Source of the DNA: Methylobacterium dankookense
GTDB taxonomy: Bacteria > Pseudomonadota > Alphaproteobacteria > Rhizobiales > Beijerinckiaceae
Assembly: GCF_902141855.1 (NCBI RefSeq)
Contig: NZ_CABFVH010000010.1
Span: forward strand, 1-64,000
Reading direction: 5' to 3'
Length of the DNA stretch: 64,000 nt
The notes beneath the pieces were generated by a model. That model made no database searches, was not told the DNA's origin, and worked only from the letters and a program-made list of their open reading frames with translations. Numbering within the stretch: position 1 is the first letter of the stretch; each line of letters begins with the position of its first letter. Position numbers and translations under genes: made by a program. Shown piece after piece: positions 41,527-48,909 of this stretch.

Positions 41527-43947
41527 ATGCGCTTGATCCTTCGCTTCTTCGGCTTCCTGTTCAGCATCGGCGCGGTGCTGTTCGTGGTCGCCGCGGCCGT
41601 GGGCGCGTTCTTCTACTGGAAGTACAGCCAGGACCTGCCGGACCACGCGGCGCTCGCCAATTACGAGCCGCCGGTGATGACCCGCGTCCACGCCGCGGAC
41701 GGCTCGCTGCTGGCCGAATACGCGCGCGAGCGCCGGCTCTATCTGCCGATCCAGGCCATGCCGAAGATCGTGGTCGCGGCCTTCCTCTCGGCGGAGGACA
41801 AGAACTTCTACAAGCACGGCGGCATCGATCCCGAGGGCATCGTGCGCGCGGTGCTCACCAACGCCAAGAGCGGCAAGAAGCAGGGCGCCTCCACCATCAC
41901 CCAGCAGGTGGCCAAGAACTTCCTGCTCTCCTCCGAACAGACCTACGACCGCAAGATCAAGGAGGCGCTGATCGCGCTCCGGATCGAGTCGGCCTACTCG
42001 AAGGACAAGATCCTCGAGCTCTACCTCAACGAGATCTTCCTCGGCACCATCGTGCCGGGCCGCAACCTGCACGGTGTCGCGGCGGCCGCGCTCGATTATT
42101 TCGGCAAGTCCGTTCACGAGCTGACCGTCAACGAGGCGGCCTATCTCGCGGCGCTGCCGAAGGGACCGAACAACTACCACCCCTACCGCAAGACACAGGC
42201 CGCGCTCGACCGGCGCAACGAGATCATCCGCCTGATGCGCGAGAACGGCTACATCACGCGCGAGGAGGAGGAGACCGCCAAGAAGCAGCCGCTCGGGGTC
42301 AACCCGCGCGTCGCCTTCCCGAACGCGGCCAACGCCAACTACTTCACCGAGGAGGTCCGCCGCGAGATCTCCGAGCGCTACGGCGAGAAGAAGCTCTACG
42401 AGGGGGGCCTCTCGGTGCGCGCCACCCTCGATCCGAAGATGCAGGCCTGGGCGCGCCGGGCGCTGATCGACGGCCTCGTGCGCTACGACCAGGCGCATGG
42501 CTGGCGCGGCCCCGTGGCGAAGGTGGATCTCGCCGGCCGCGACTGGGGCATGGCGGCAGCCGAGGTCGCTGCGCTCGGCGACGTGGCGCCCTGGCGGCTC
42601 GCCGTGGTGCTCGGCACCGGCGCGGGCGGCCTGCAGATCGGCCTCCAGCCCCGCCGCGAGGCCTCCGGCCAGGTCTCCAAGGACCGCGAGACCGGCGTGA
42701 TCCCGCCGGAGGGCATGCGCTGGGCCGGCCGGGCCGGCCTCACCGCCGGCGACATGGTCTATGTCGAGGCGATGGATGGCGGGCGCGGCCAGTACCGCCT
42801 GCGCCAGAAGCCCGAGGTCTCCGGCGCCATCGTCGCCATGGACCCCTATACCGGCCGCGTGCACGCCATGGTCGGCGGCTTCTCCTACGACGAGTCGGAG
42901 TTCAACCGGGCCACGCAGGCGATGCGCCAGCCGGGCTCCTCGTTCAAGCCGATCGTCTACTCGGCGGCCCTCGACAACGGCTACACGCCCTCCTCGATCG
43001 TGCAGGATTCGCCGATCACCATCGAGGCCGGCCCCGGCCAGGAGGCCTGGACGCCCTCGAACTATGACGGCAAGGCCGGCGGCCCGCACACCCTGCGCTA
43101 CGGCATTGAGCACTCGAAGAACCTGATGACCGTGCGTCTCGCCAAGGACGTCGGCATGCCGCTCATCGCCGAGTATGCCCGCCGCTTCGGCGTCTACGAC
43201 GACATGCTGCCGGTTCTGCCGATGTCGCTCGGCGCGGGCGAGACCACGGTGATGCGCATGGTCACCGCCTACTCGATGCTCGCCAATGGCGGCCGTCGCA
43301 TCCGGCCCACCCTGATCGACCGCATCCAGGACCGCATCGGCGAGACGATCTACCGGCACGACACCCGCAAATGCGTCGGCTGCGACGCCGAGAAGTGGTC
43401 GGGCCAGGATGAGCCGAAGCTGGTGGACGATTCCGAGCAGGTGCTCGACCCGCTGACCGCCTACCAGATGGTCTCGATCATGGAGGGCGTGGTCCAGCGC
43501 GGCACCGCGACGATCCTGAAGCAGATCGGCAAGCCGCTCGCCGGCAAGACCGGCACGACGAACGACGCCAAGGACGCGTGGTTCGTGGGCTTCTCGCCGG
43601 ATCTGGCGGTGGGCATCTATATCGGCTTCGACAAGCCGCGCTCGCTCGGCGACCGGGCGACCGGCGGCGGCCTCGCGGCCCCGATCGCCCTCGACTTCCT
43701 GAAGAGCGCCCTCAAGGACAAGCCGCCGACGCCCTTCCGCGTGCCGCCGGGGATCAAGCTGATCCGCGTCAGCGCGTCCTCGGGCATGCGCGCCGGCTCC
43801 GGCGAGGGCGGCGGCACCATCCTCGAGGCCTTCAAGCCCGGCACCGCCCCGCCGGACGCCTACGTGGCCCGCCCCGATGGCCCCGGCGCCCCCGCCGCGG
43901 TGCCGGCGGACGCCGACCGCGCCGCCCAGGCCGGCGGCCTGTACTGA
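41527..43947 (+). CDS. mrcA: Penicillin-binding protein 1A (bifunctional class A PBP)
   Basis: 806 residues. Membrane anchor about 5-29. GT51 glycosyltransferase domain (about 60-235) with AEDKNFYKHGG (catalytic Glu at 90) and TITQQVAKN. An OB-like insert of about 320-430 lies between the domains. The transpeptidase has the SxxK nucleophile in SSFKP (Ser471-Lys474) and the KTGTT box late in the chain. It polymerises and crosslinks peptidoglycan in the periplasm. Ends just before a clear terminator. Confidence 0.95.
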   Translation: MRLILRFFGFLFSIGAVLFVVAAAVGAFFYWKYSQDLPDHAALANYEPPVMTRVHAADGSLLAEYARERRLYLPIQAMPKIVVAAFLSAEDKNFYKHGGIDPEGIVRAVLTNAKSGKKQGASTITQQVAKNFLLSSEQTYDRKIKEALIALRIESAYSKDKILELYLNEIFLGTIVPGRNLHGVAAAALDYFGKSVHELTVNEAAYLAALPKGPNNYHPYRKTQAALDRRNEIIRLMRENGYITREEEETAKKQPLGVNPRVAFPNAANANYFTEEVRREISERYGEKKLYEGGLSVRATLDPKMQAWARRALIDGLVRYDQAHGWRGPVAKVDLAGRDWGMAAAEVAALGDVAPWRLAVVLGTGAGGLQIGLQPRREASGQVSKDRETGVIPPEGMRWAGRAGLTAGDMVYVEAMDGGRGQYRLRQKPEVSGAIVAMDPYTGRVHAMVGGFSYDESEFNRATQAMRQPGSSFKPIVYSAALDNGYTPSSIVQDSPITIEAGPGQEAWTPSNYDGKAGGPHTLRYGIEHSKNLMTVRLAKDVGMPLIAEYARRFGVYDDMLPVLPMSLGAGETTVMRMVTAYSMLANGGRRIRPTLIDRIQDRIGETIYRHDTRKCVGCDAEKWSGQDEPKLVDDSEQVLDPLTAYQMVSIMEGVVQRGTATILKQIGKPLAGKTGTTNDAKDAWFVGFSPDLAVGIYIGFDKPRSLGDRATGGGLAAPIALDFLKSALKDKPPTPFRVPPGIKLIRVSASSGMRAGSGEGGGTILEAFKPGTAPPDAYVARPDGPGAPAAVPADADRAAQAGGLY

Positions 43948-43979
43948 GACCGACTTTCCGGATCGACCAAGGCAGAGCT

Positions 43980-44007
43980 CCTCCCGCCACCGGCGGGAGG
44001 GGTTTTT
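43980..44007 (+). terminator. Rho-independent terminator after mrcA
   Basis: Nine-bp stem CCTCCCGCC/GGCGGGAGG (43980-43988 with 43992-44000), three-base loop, GG then TTTTT. Confidence 0.92.
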
Positions 44008-44108
44008 CGGTTCCGACTTCTGCAATCTGCCTTTCATCCGCTGGCCCGGAGGTACGCTCCAGCGACCGGAGCGACGGACGGCTTGCGGATGGCGGCAATC
44101 GATGACCA

Positions 44109-44135
44109 CATGTGCGCACTATCGATGTACACATG
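44109..44135. promoter_or_regulatory. Inverted repeat upstream of the toxin-antitoxin genes
   Basis: CATGTG (44109-44114) and CACATG (44130-44135) with partly symmetric interiors, ten bases before the antitoxin GTG. Position and symmetry fit an operator for autorepression by the antitoxin or the TA complex. It partly covers the ribosome-binding area. Confidence 0.5.
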
Positions 44136-44145
44136 AAGGTGACGT

Positions 44146-44421
44146 GTGACCGACCCTTTCCCGGATCGGAAGCCCGAGGCCCGCAAGCTCGGCGTGCGTG
44201 AGTTCCGAACGAACATCACCGCCGTTCTGCGTGAAGCCCAGCGGGGCAACTCGTTCGTCATCACTTCGCGCGGCGAGGTCGTGGCCGAGATCCACCCGCC
44301 CTCGGTGGCGACTCGCCCCCGCCGCGTGCCGGGCACCCTGCGCGGAAGAATCCGCCTGGCTTCCGACTTCGATGTGCTCCCGCCCGACATTCTCGCGGCA
44401 ATGGAAGGCGAGCCGGAGTGA
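44146..44421 (+). CDS. Phd/YefM-family antitoxin
   Basis: 91 residues from a GTG start with GAAGGTGA upstream. N-terminal LGVREFRTNITAVLREAQRG and NSFVITSRGEVVAEIHPP match the Phd/YefM DNA-binding fold; the C-terminal 35 residues should wrap the toxin. The last four bases overlap the toxin start (GTGA), the standard coupling for type II systems. Confidence 0.85.
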   Translation: MTDPFPDRKPEARKLGVREFRTNITAVLREAQRGNSFVITSRGEVVAEIHPPSVATRPRRVPGTLRGRIRLASDFDVLPPDILAAMEGEPE

Positions 44422-44810
44422 GGCTCCTCCTCGACACGCACGCACTGCTCTGGTGGATGGCCGACGATGCCAAGCTCGGGCACCGGGCAAGAGACCTTAT
44501 CGCCGATCCCGACAACGACATCTTGGTCGGCGTGGCATCGCTCTGGGAGATCGTCGTCAAGGTCCGCATCGGCAAGCTGGGCGCCGAGATCGCCGAGATC
44601 CTGAATGCCCTCGATCGGCAGGGCTTCACCCTGCTGGACATCGCGCCCGCGCATCTGGCGAAGCTCGTCGACCTGCCACGGCACGGCGATCACCGCGATC
44701 CCTTCGACCACCTGCTCATCGCCCAGGCGATCGCGGAAAGTGCGACCTTCGTCTCGGAAGATCGGAATGCCGGCCGTTATCCGGTCCAGATCGTGACCTG
44801 CTCCGACTGA
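44418..44810 (+). CDS. PIN-domain toxin (VapC-like ribonuclease)
   Basis: 130 residues. The four acidic residues of a PIN nuclease are visible: Asp6 in LLLDTHALLWW, Glu44 in ASLWEIVVKV, Asp97 in RDPFDHLLIAQA and Asp115 in FVSEDRNAG, so it should be active. The THALLWW and SLWEI blocks place it with the YefM/Phd-associated PIN toxins. It cleaves RNA when the antitoxin is degraded. GTG start overlapping the antitoxin gene. Confidence 0.88.
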   Translation: MRLLLDTHALLWWMADDAKLGHRARDLIADPDNDILVGVASLWEIVVKVRIGKLGAEIAEILNALDRQGFTLLDIAPAHLAKLVDLPRHGDHRDPFDHLLIAQAIAESATFVSEDRNAGRYPVQIVTCSD

Positions 44811-44897
44811 GCATCGGCAGAGCTTCGCCGGTCTATCCTCGACCTCATTCGGAGGTGTGCGAAGGAACGAGCGGGGTTGTCGATCGACCGAGCCCAA

Positions 44898-44924
44898 GAA
44901 AAAAGCCGCTCCGAAGAGCGGCTT
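44898..44924 (-). terminator. Rho-independent terminator on the minus strand
   Basis: Nine-bp stem AAGCCGCTC/GAGCGGCTT (44903-44911 with 44916-44924), CGAA/TTCG loop, then a T6-type tail on the minus strand. It ends the sRNA candidate; it is also 238 bp downstream of purQ, which is far for that gene. Confidence 0.9.
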
Positions 44925-44998
44925 GAAAGAGTCATCAGGGAGGCATCAAACAGAGTGGACAGAAATCCCACTCGACATCCAGACCATCTGGACTGACT
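44898..44998 (-). ncRNA. Candidate trans-acting small RNA (~100 nt)
   Basis: Predicted transcript from about 44998 to 44898. Order on the minus strand: a small hairpin CCAGA/TCTGG (44979-44991), a second hairpin GAGTGG/CCACTC (44953-44973), a single-stranded segment with GCCTCCCTG (44944-44936), which is complementary to a ribosome-binding sequence, and a terminator. An upstream -10 and -35 are present. Anti-Shine-Dalgarno segments of this type are used by several rhizobial sRNA families (I recall MmgR/ar8 and ar14). Family membership is not established. Confidence 0.5.
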
Positions 44999-45004
44999 CT
45001 CTTG

Positions 45005-45033
45005 ATAAATCGGAAACGTTAACGCAGCGTTAA
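45005..45033 (-). promoter_or_regulatory. Minus-strand promoter overlapped by a perfect TTAA-N7-TTAA site
   Basis: On the minus strand -35 TTAACG (45033-45028), 17-bp spacer, -10 ATTTAT (45010-45005). The dyad GTTAACGCAGCGTTAAC (45018-45034) contains TTAACGCAGCGTTAA, a perfect CtrA-type box, across the -35. No protein-coding start lies downstream on either strand, so the site most probably governs the sRNA candidate. Confidence 0.5.
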
Positions 45034-45070
45034 CATGCAACTCGGGCGCGAGTCTTCGCTCTTCCCAAAC

Positions 45071-45130
45071 GACGACCTCATCCCGAGGCCGCCAGCGCGG
45101 CGCCTCAGGATGGAGACGTCGAGAATGGGG
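45071..45130. repeat. Type B palindromic repeat
   Basis: Arms GACCTCATCCCGAGGC and GCGCCTCAGGATGGAGACGTC around a GCCAGCGCGGC centre, with the outer GAGAATGGGG seen also at the repeat near 10.7 kb. It lies just downstream of purQ. Confidence 0.6.
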
Positions 45131-45161
45131 ATGAGCGGCTGTCGGCCCGAGGATCCGCCTC

Positions 45162-45842
45162 TCAGGCCGCCAGGCTCTCGAACAGGCCGCGCCCGTCCAT
45201 GCCGCCGACGAGGCCTTCGACGAAGTTCTCGGGATGCGGCATCAGGCCGAGCACGTTGCGGGTCTCGGAATAGATGCCGGCGATGGCGTTGATCGAGCCG
45301 TTGCGATTGGCGTCGATGGTCAGCGCGCCGGTCGGGTCGCAGTAGCGGAAGGCCACGCGGCCCTCGCCCTCGATGCGGGCGAGCGTCTCGGGATCGGCGA
45401 AGTAGTTGCCCTCGCCATGGGCGACGCAGACGTCGATCACCTGGCCGCGCGCGTAGGCGCTGGTGAAGCGGGTGTCGTTGCGCTCGACCCGCAGGGTCTG
45501 GCGGTGGCAGATGAAGCGGCGGTTGACGTTGCGCATCAGGACACCGGGCAGCAGCCCCGATTCGCACAGGATCTGGAAGCCGTTGCAGATGCCGAGCACG
45601 AGGCCGCCGCGGGCGGCGTGGGCGCGGACCGCATCCATGGCCGGGGCGCGGCCGGCGATGGCGCCGCAGCGCAGGTAATCGCCGTAGGAGAAGCCGCCGG
45701 GCAACACGGCAAGGTCGGTGCCGGCGGGCAGCTCCGAGTCCGCGTGCCAGACGCTGACCACCTCAGCCCCCGCGAGCCGGAGCGCGCGGGCCACGTCGGC
45801 ATCGCGGTTCGAGCCGGGGAAGACGACGATCGCCGCGCGCAT
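45162..45842 (-). CDS. purQ: Phosphoribosylformylglycinamidine synthase, glutaminase subunit PurQ
   Basis: 226 residues, class I glutamine amidotransferase. Nucleophile Cys in LGICNGFQIL, His/Glu dyad in LMPHPENFVEG. It supplies ammonia to PurL for step four of purine synthesis, in a PurL-PurS-PurQ complex. The start overlaps the purS stop (TGATG). purL is not in the window. Confidence 0.96.
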   Translation of the reverse strand: MRAAIVVFPGSNRDADVARALRLAGAEVVSVWHADSELPAGTDLAVLPGGFSYGDYLRCGAIAGRAPAMDAVRAHAARGGLVLGICNGFQILCESGLLPGVLMRNVNRRFICHRQTLRVERNDTRFTSAYARGQVIDVCVAHGEGNYFADPETLARIEGEGRVAFRYCDPTGALTIDANRNGSINAIAGIYSETRNVLGLMPHPENFVEGLVGGMDGRGLFESLAA

Positions 45843-46081
45843 CAGGCGATCTCGATCGCGTAGTTTTCCACCACCGTGTTCGCCAGGAGCTTCTCGCAGG
45901 CCGCCTTGAGGGTAGCCTCCGCGCTCGCCCGGTCGCTGGCGTTCACGTCGAGGTCGAAGACCTTGCCCTGGCGAACGCCCTCGACGCTGTCGATTCCGAA
46001 CGACTTCAGAGCGGCCTCGATCGCCTTCCCCTGAGGATCCAGAACACCTGTCTTCAGGGTGACGATGATGCGGGCTTTCAT
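45842..46081 (-). CDS. purS: Phosphoribosylformylglycinamidine synthase subunit PurS
   Basis: 79 residues opening MKARIIVTLKTGVLDPQGKAIE and with FGIDSVEGVRQGKVFDLDV, the canonical small PurS fold that bridges PurL and PurQ. It is coupled to purQ by a one-base overlap. Confidence 0.95.
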   Translation of the reverse strand: MKARIIVTLKTGVLDPQGKAIEAALKSFGIDSVEGVRQGKVFDLDVNASDRASAEATLKAACEKLLANTVVENYAIEIA

Positions 46082-46207
46082 GATCGGGATGCTCTTCGCG
46101 TGTCGGAGACTGGACCAGAATCCGGAATGACGTGCCGTCGCAATCTACTTAGATTTATCGCCGCCCCGCGATCAACCCATCGCGGCGCGGGGCTGCCCTT
46201 CCGAGCC

Positions 46208-46444
46208 CTAGCGCGAGGCGCGAGCAGGAGACCGGATCGGCTCGATGCTCGTGGCGCGGCGCCAGAGCTGGACCATGACCCAGGCCGCCACGAGGCTGAA
46301 CAGGCCCATGAGGATGTGGCCGACGCGGTCGCCGAGGTCGAGCAGGCCGGCGAGCGCCCAGCCCGAGGCGATCGCCACGGCGAAGACCTCGGTCCCGACT
46401 AGCACCATCATGCTGACGATCGTGATCAGGTTTCGGATGTTCAC
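46208..46444 (-). CDS. Small two-helix membrane protein
   Basis: 78 residues from a GTG at 46444 (an ATG at 46498 would add 18 polar residues). Two hydrophobic helices: NLITIVSMMVLVGTEVFAVA and a second from GHILMGLFSLVAAWVMVQL, joined by a Gly/Leu/Asp loop. Ends in a basic tail. Function unknown. It lies between purS and the regA-type gene, all on the same strand but with gaps of over 100 bp on either side. Confidence 0.6.
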   Translation of the reverse strand: MNIRNLITIVSMMVLVGTEVFAVAIASGWALAGLLDLGDRVGHILMGLFSLVAAWVMVQLWRRATSIEPIRSPARASR

Positions 46445-46565
46445 GGATCCAAGTCTCTTCCAAGTCTCTTGCGGCCCCGGGGTGTCTCGTGCGGGCACTA
46501 GCGTGATTGGCCGTGCGCGCGCAAGCCGTCAGCCCGGCCCGGGGAGCCGGGCCGGGCGGGAGGCT

Positions 46566-47165
46566 TCAGCGCGGGGCGCGCTTGGCCAGGATCCGCTGCA
46601 GGGTGCGGCGGTGCATGTTGAGGCGCCGCGCGGTCTCGCTGACGTTCCGGCCGCAGAGCTCGTAGACGCGCTGGATGTGCTCCCAGCGCACCCGGTCGGC
46701 GGACATCGGGTTCTCGGGCGGGTCGGCGCGCTCGCCGGGCTGGGCCATCAGCGTGCCGTGGATCTCGTCGGCATCGGCGGGCTTGGCGAGATAGTCGAAG
46801 GCGCCGAGCTTCACCGCGTTCACCGCAGTCGCGATGTTGCCGTAGCCGGTGAGGATGACGCCGCGCGCCTCGGGACGCTGCTCCTTCAGGCGAGCGATCA
46901 CGTCGAGGCCGTTGCCGTCGCCGAGGCGCATGTCGATCACCGCGAAGGCGGGGGCGCGGGTCTCCACGGCGGAGAGGCCCTCGGCCACGCTGTCGGCAAC
47001 CTGCACTTGATAGCCGCGGCTCTCCATGGCGCGGGCGAGCCGCGTCGAGAAGGGCTTGTCGTCGTCGACGATGAGGAGGCTGCGGTCGGAGAAGGCGGCC
47101 AGCGGGTCGGTGCCAGCGGCCGTGGCATCGGAGATCGGCGCCGGGGTTCCGGTCTGCGTCAGCAT
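46566..47165 (-). CDS. regA: Redox response regulator RegA/ActR/PrrA
   Basis: 199 residues: receiver domain (about 25-140; acidic triad LIVDDDK at 32-36, phospho-acceptor Asp78 in AVIDMRLGDGNG, Lys in YLAKPAD), then a Fis-type helix-turn-helix ending NVSETARRLNMHRRTLQRIL, the hallmark of this family. Globally regulates respiration, carbon and nitrogen metabolism in response to redox state. It follows the cognate kinase by 38 bp. Confidence 0.93.
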   Translation of the reverse strand: MLTQTGTPAPISDATAAGTDPLAAFSDRSLLIVDDDKPFSTRLARAMESRGYQVQVADSVAEGLSAVETRAPAFAVIDMRLGDGNGLDVIARLKEQRPEARGVILTGYGNIATAVNAVKLGAFDYLAKPADADEIHGTLMAQPGERADPPENPMSADRVRWEHIQRVYELCGRNVSETARRLNMHRRTLQRILAKRAPR

Positions 47166-47203
47166 GAGACGCGTCCTTTCGATTCCTCTGTACTGATAGG
47201 GTC

Positions 47204-48595
47204 TTATATAGGTGCGGCATCACCTGTCGGGAGAGGCGCCGCGCGCGGAATTTCAGGCGCGTGCCGCGGAGCCGCCCCGCGCTCGAAGACGTGGCGCGCC
47301 CAGGAGATGCGCACCACCGCACCGTGCGTCCCGGCCCGTACCACGTTCGAGAGGGCGATCTGCGCGCCCGAGCGCTCGATCAGGGTCTTGGCGATGAACA
47401 GGCCGAGGCCGAGGCCGCCGCCGACGCCCTCGCCGCCGCGGTTGCGGCCGCGGGTGGTGACGTAGGGCTCGCCCACGCGCAGCAGCACCTCGGCGGGAAA
47501 CCCCGGCCCGTCGTCGCGGATCTCCAGCGACACCCGCTCCGCGGTCCAGCGCGCCTCCAGGCAGACCTTCGCCTCGGCGAAGTCGAGGGCGTTGTCGAGG
47601 ATGTTGGCGAGGCCGTACATCACCCCCGGGTTCCGGCGCCAGACCGGCTCGGGCCCCTCCCCCGCGCTCGACAGGTCGAGGGCGACGCCCATGGCGCGCT
47701 GGGGGGCGGCGAGCTCCTCCACGAGGTGGCTGAGGCTCACCGTCTCGAGGAAGCCGCCGCCCTCCCCCTCGCCCTCGGAACCCAGCGAGGTGAGCTTGCC
47801 GAGGATGCCGCGGCAGCGGTCGACCTGCTCGCGCAGGAGGTCGAGGTCGTCGCGCACCGCGGGCGTCGCGGTCGGCCCGAGCTGGCGGATCAGCTCCTTC
47901 GAGACCACCATGATGGTGCCGAGCGGCGTGCCGAGCTCGTGCGCGGCGGCCGCGGCCAGCCCGTCGAGCTGCGACAGGTGCTGTTCGCGGGCGAGCACCA
48001 GCTCGGTGGCCGCGAGCGCCTGGGCGAGCTGGCGCGTCTCCTCCGAGACCCGCCAGGCATAGACCCCGGTGAAGGCCGTGCCGAGCAGGATCGCCGTCCA
48101 CACCCCCGAGACGTAGAGGAAGGGCAGCTCGATCCGCCCGTCCGCGAACCAGGGCAGCGGCCGGTGCACCAGGGCGAGCAGCGTCGCGAGCCCCACCGCG
48201 AGCAGCCCGAGGGCGAGCGTCCGCTCCGGCGGCAGCGCGGTCGCCGAGATCAGGACCGGGGCGAGGAAGAGCAGCGAGAACGGGTTCTGCAAGCCCCCGG
48301 TGAGAAAGAGCAGCGCCGCGAGCTGCACGATGTCGAAGGCGAGGAGCAAGGCGGCCGAATCGTCGCTCAGCCGGTAGCTCGCCGGGAAGCGGATACGCAG
48401 GGCGAGGTTCAGCCAGGACGAGGCCGCGATCGCCAGGAAGCACCAGCCGAAGGGCAGCGACAGACCGAGGCCGAACTGCGCGCCGATCACCGCCGCGCTC
48501 TGCCCGGCGATGGCGAGCCAGCGCAGGCGCACGAAGGTGTCGAGGCGCAGGTGGCGCGCGTCGCGGAGCAGGCGGGAGGGATCGCTGTCGGGCAT
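47204..48595 (-). CDS. regB: Redox sensor histidine kinase RegB/ActS/PrrB
   Basis: 463 residues with six predicted membrane helices (about 25-182). The quinone-sensing motif GGLQNPF is at 100-106. Phospho-acceptor His219 in AAAHELGTPLG is followed 42 residues later by Cys261 in QVDRCRGIL, the equivalent of the redox-active cysteine of RegB. ATPase motifs: NILDNALDFA, DDGPGFP and GGLGLGLFIAKTL. Both known redox inputs are therefore kept. Start at 48595; the upstream in-frame extension is non-coding. Confidence 0.92.
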   Translation of the reverse strand: MPDSDPSRLLRDARHLRLDTFVRLRWLAIAGQSAAVIGAQFGLGLSLPFGWCFLAIAASSWLNLALRIRFPASYRLSDDSAALLLAFDIVQLAALLFLTGGLQNPFSLLFLAPVLISATALPPERTLALGLLAVGLATLLALVHRPLPWFADGRIELPFLYVSGVWTAILLGTAFTGVYAWRVSEETRQLAQALAATELVLAREQHLSQLDGLAAAAAHELGTPLGTIMVVSKELIRQLGPTATPAVRDDLDLLREQVDRCRGILGKLTSLGSEGEGEGGGFLETVSLSHLVEELAAPQRAMGVALDLSSAGEGPEPVWRRNPGVMYGLANILDNALDFAEAKVCLEARWTAERVSLEIRDDGPGFPAEVLLRVGEPYVTTRGRNRGGEGVGGGLGLGLFIAKTLIERSGAQIALSNVVRAGTHGAVVRISWARHVFERGAAPRHAPEIPRAAPLPTGDAAPI

Positions 48596-48909
48596 CGTCT
48601 CTCGTCGGGCGTCGGGGCGGGCGCGGCGCCGGGCCGCTCCTCCCGCGAGGGAACGGAGGTGGCGCCCCGAAGTTGCGGCAACAGGCCCCGAGGTCTTCCC
48701 AGATCCCCGGGGTGTCGCCGCTCCACGACCTCCCGTGCCGTCAGCGCGGGGTGACGCGGGGCCTTGATTCCCGTCGCGCGCGATCATGACATTTGATCGA
48801 TGCCGGCGACACGCGGCCCTCCCGGGCTGCAATCTTCGCGCAACGCTGACCACGCACCCTGCCCGGACATGCCTGCGCATCGACCGGGCGGGCTTCGGGG
48901 GGAACGACG
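48596..48909. other. 314-bp divergent region between regB and phaZ
   Basis: Contains the dyad GATCA-N7-TGATC (48782-48798) in the only AT-richer patch; this is a candidate operator or promoter element for either gene. No small gene seen. Confidence 0.45.

Larger units (their letters stand above)
44811..45161. other. 351-bp gap between the toxin gene and purQ
   Basis: Not empty: it holds a minus-strand sRNA candidate with promoter and terminator (44898-45033) and a type B repeat (45071-45130). A degenerate half of the same repeat, GACCTCATTCGGAGGT, lies at about 44841-44856. Confidence 0.6.

Noticed and set aside
41179..44109. A 976-codon open frame antisense to amiC and mrcA, and similar long frames such as 27001-29124 (minus) and 21847-24831 (plus)
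   Set aside because: They lie opposite or across genes with clear families and have arginine/alanine-rich composition. Very high GC removes stop codons, so these are shadows.
44146..44810. Interpreting the PIN-domain pair as part of a defence island
   Set aside because: Neighbours are mrcA and purine genes; no other defence gene is present, so it is a solitary toxin-antitoxin module.
44946..44987. A 13-codon minus-strand reading frame inside the sRNA candidate
   Set aside because: Its ATG lies in a hairpin, no ribosome-binding sequence precedes it and it matches no family; the structural-RNA reading explains the region better.
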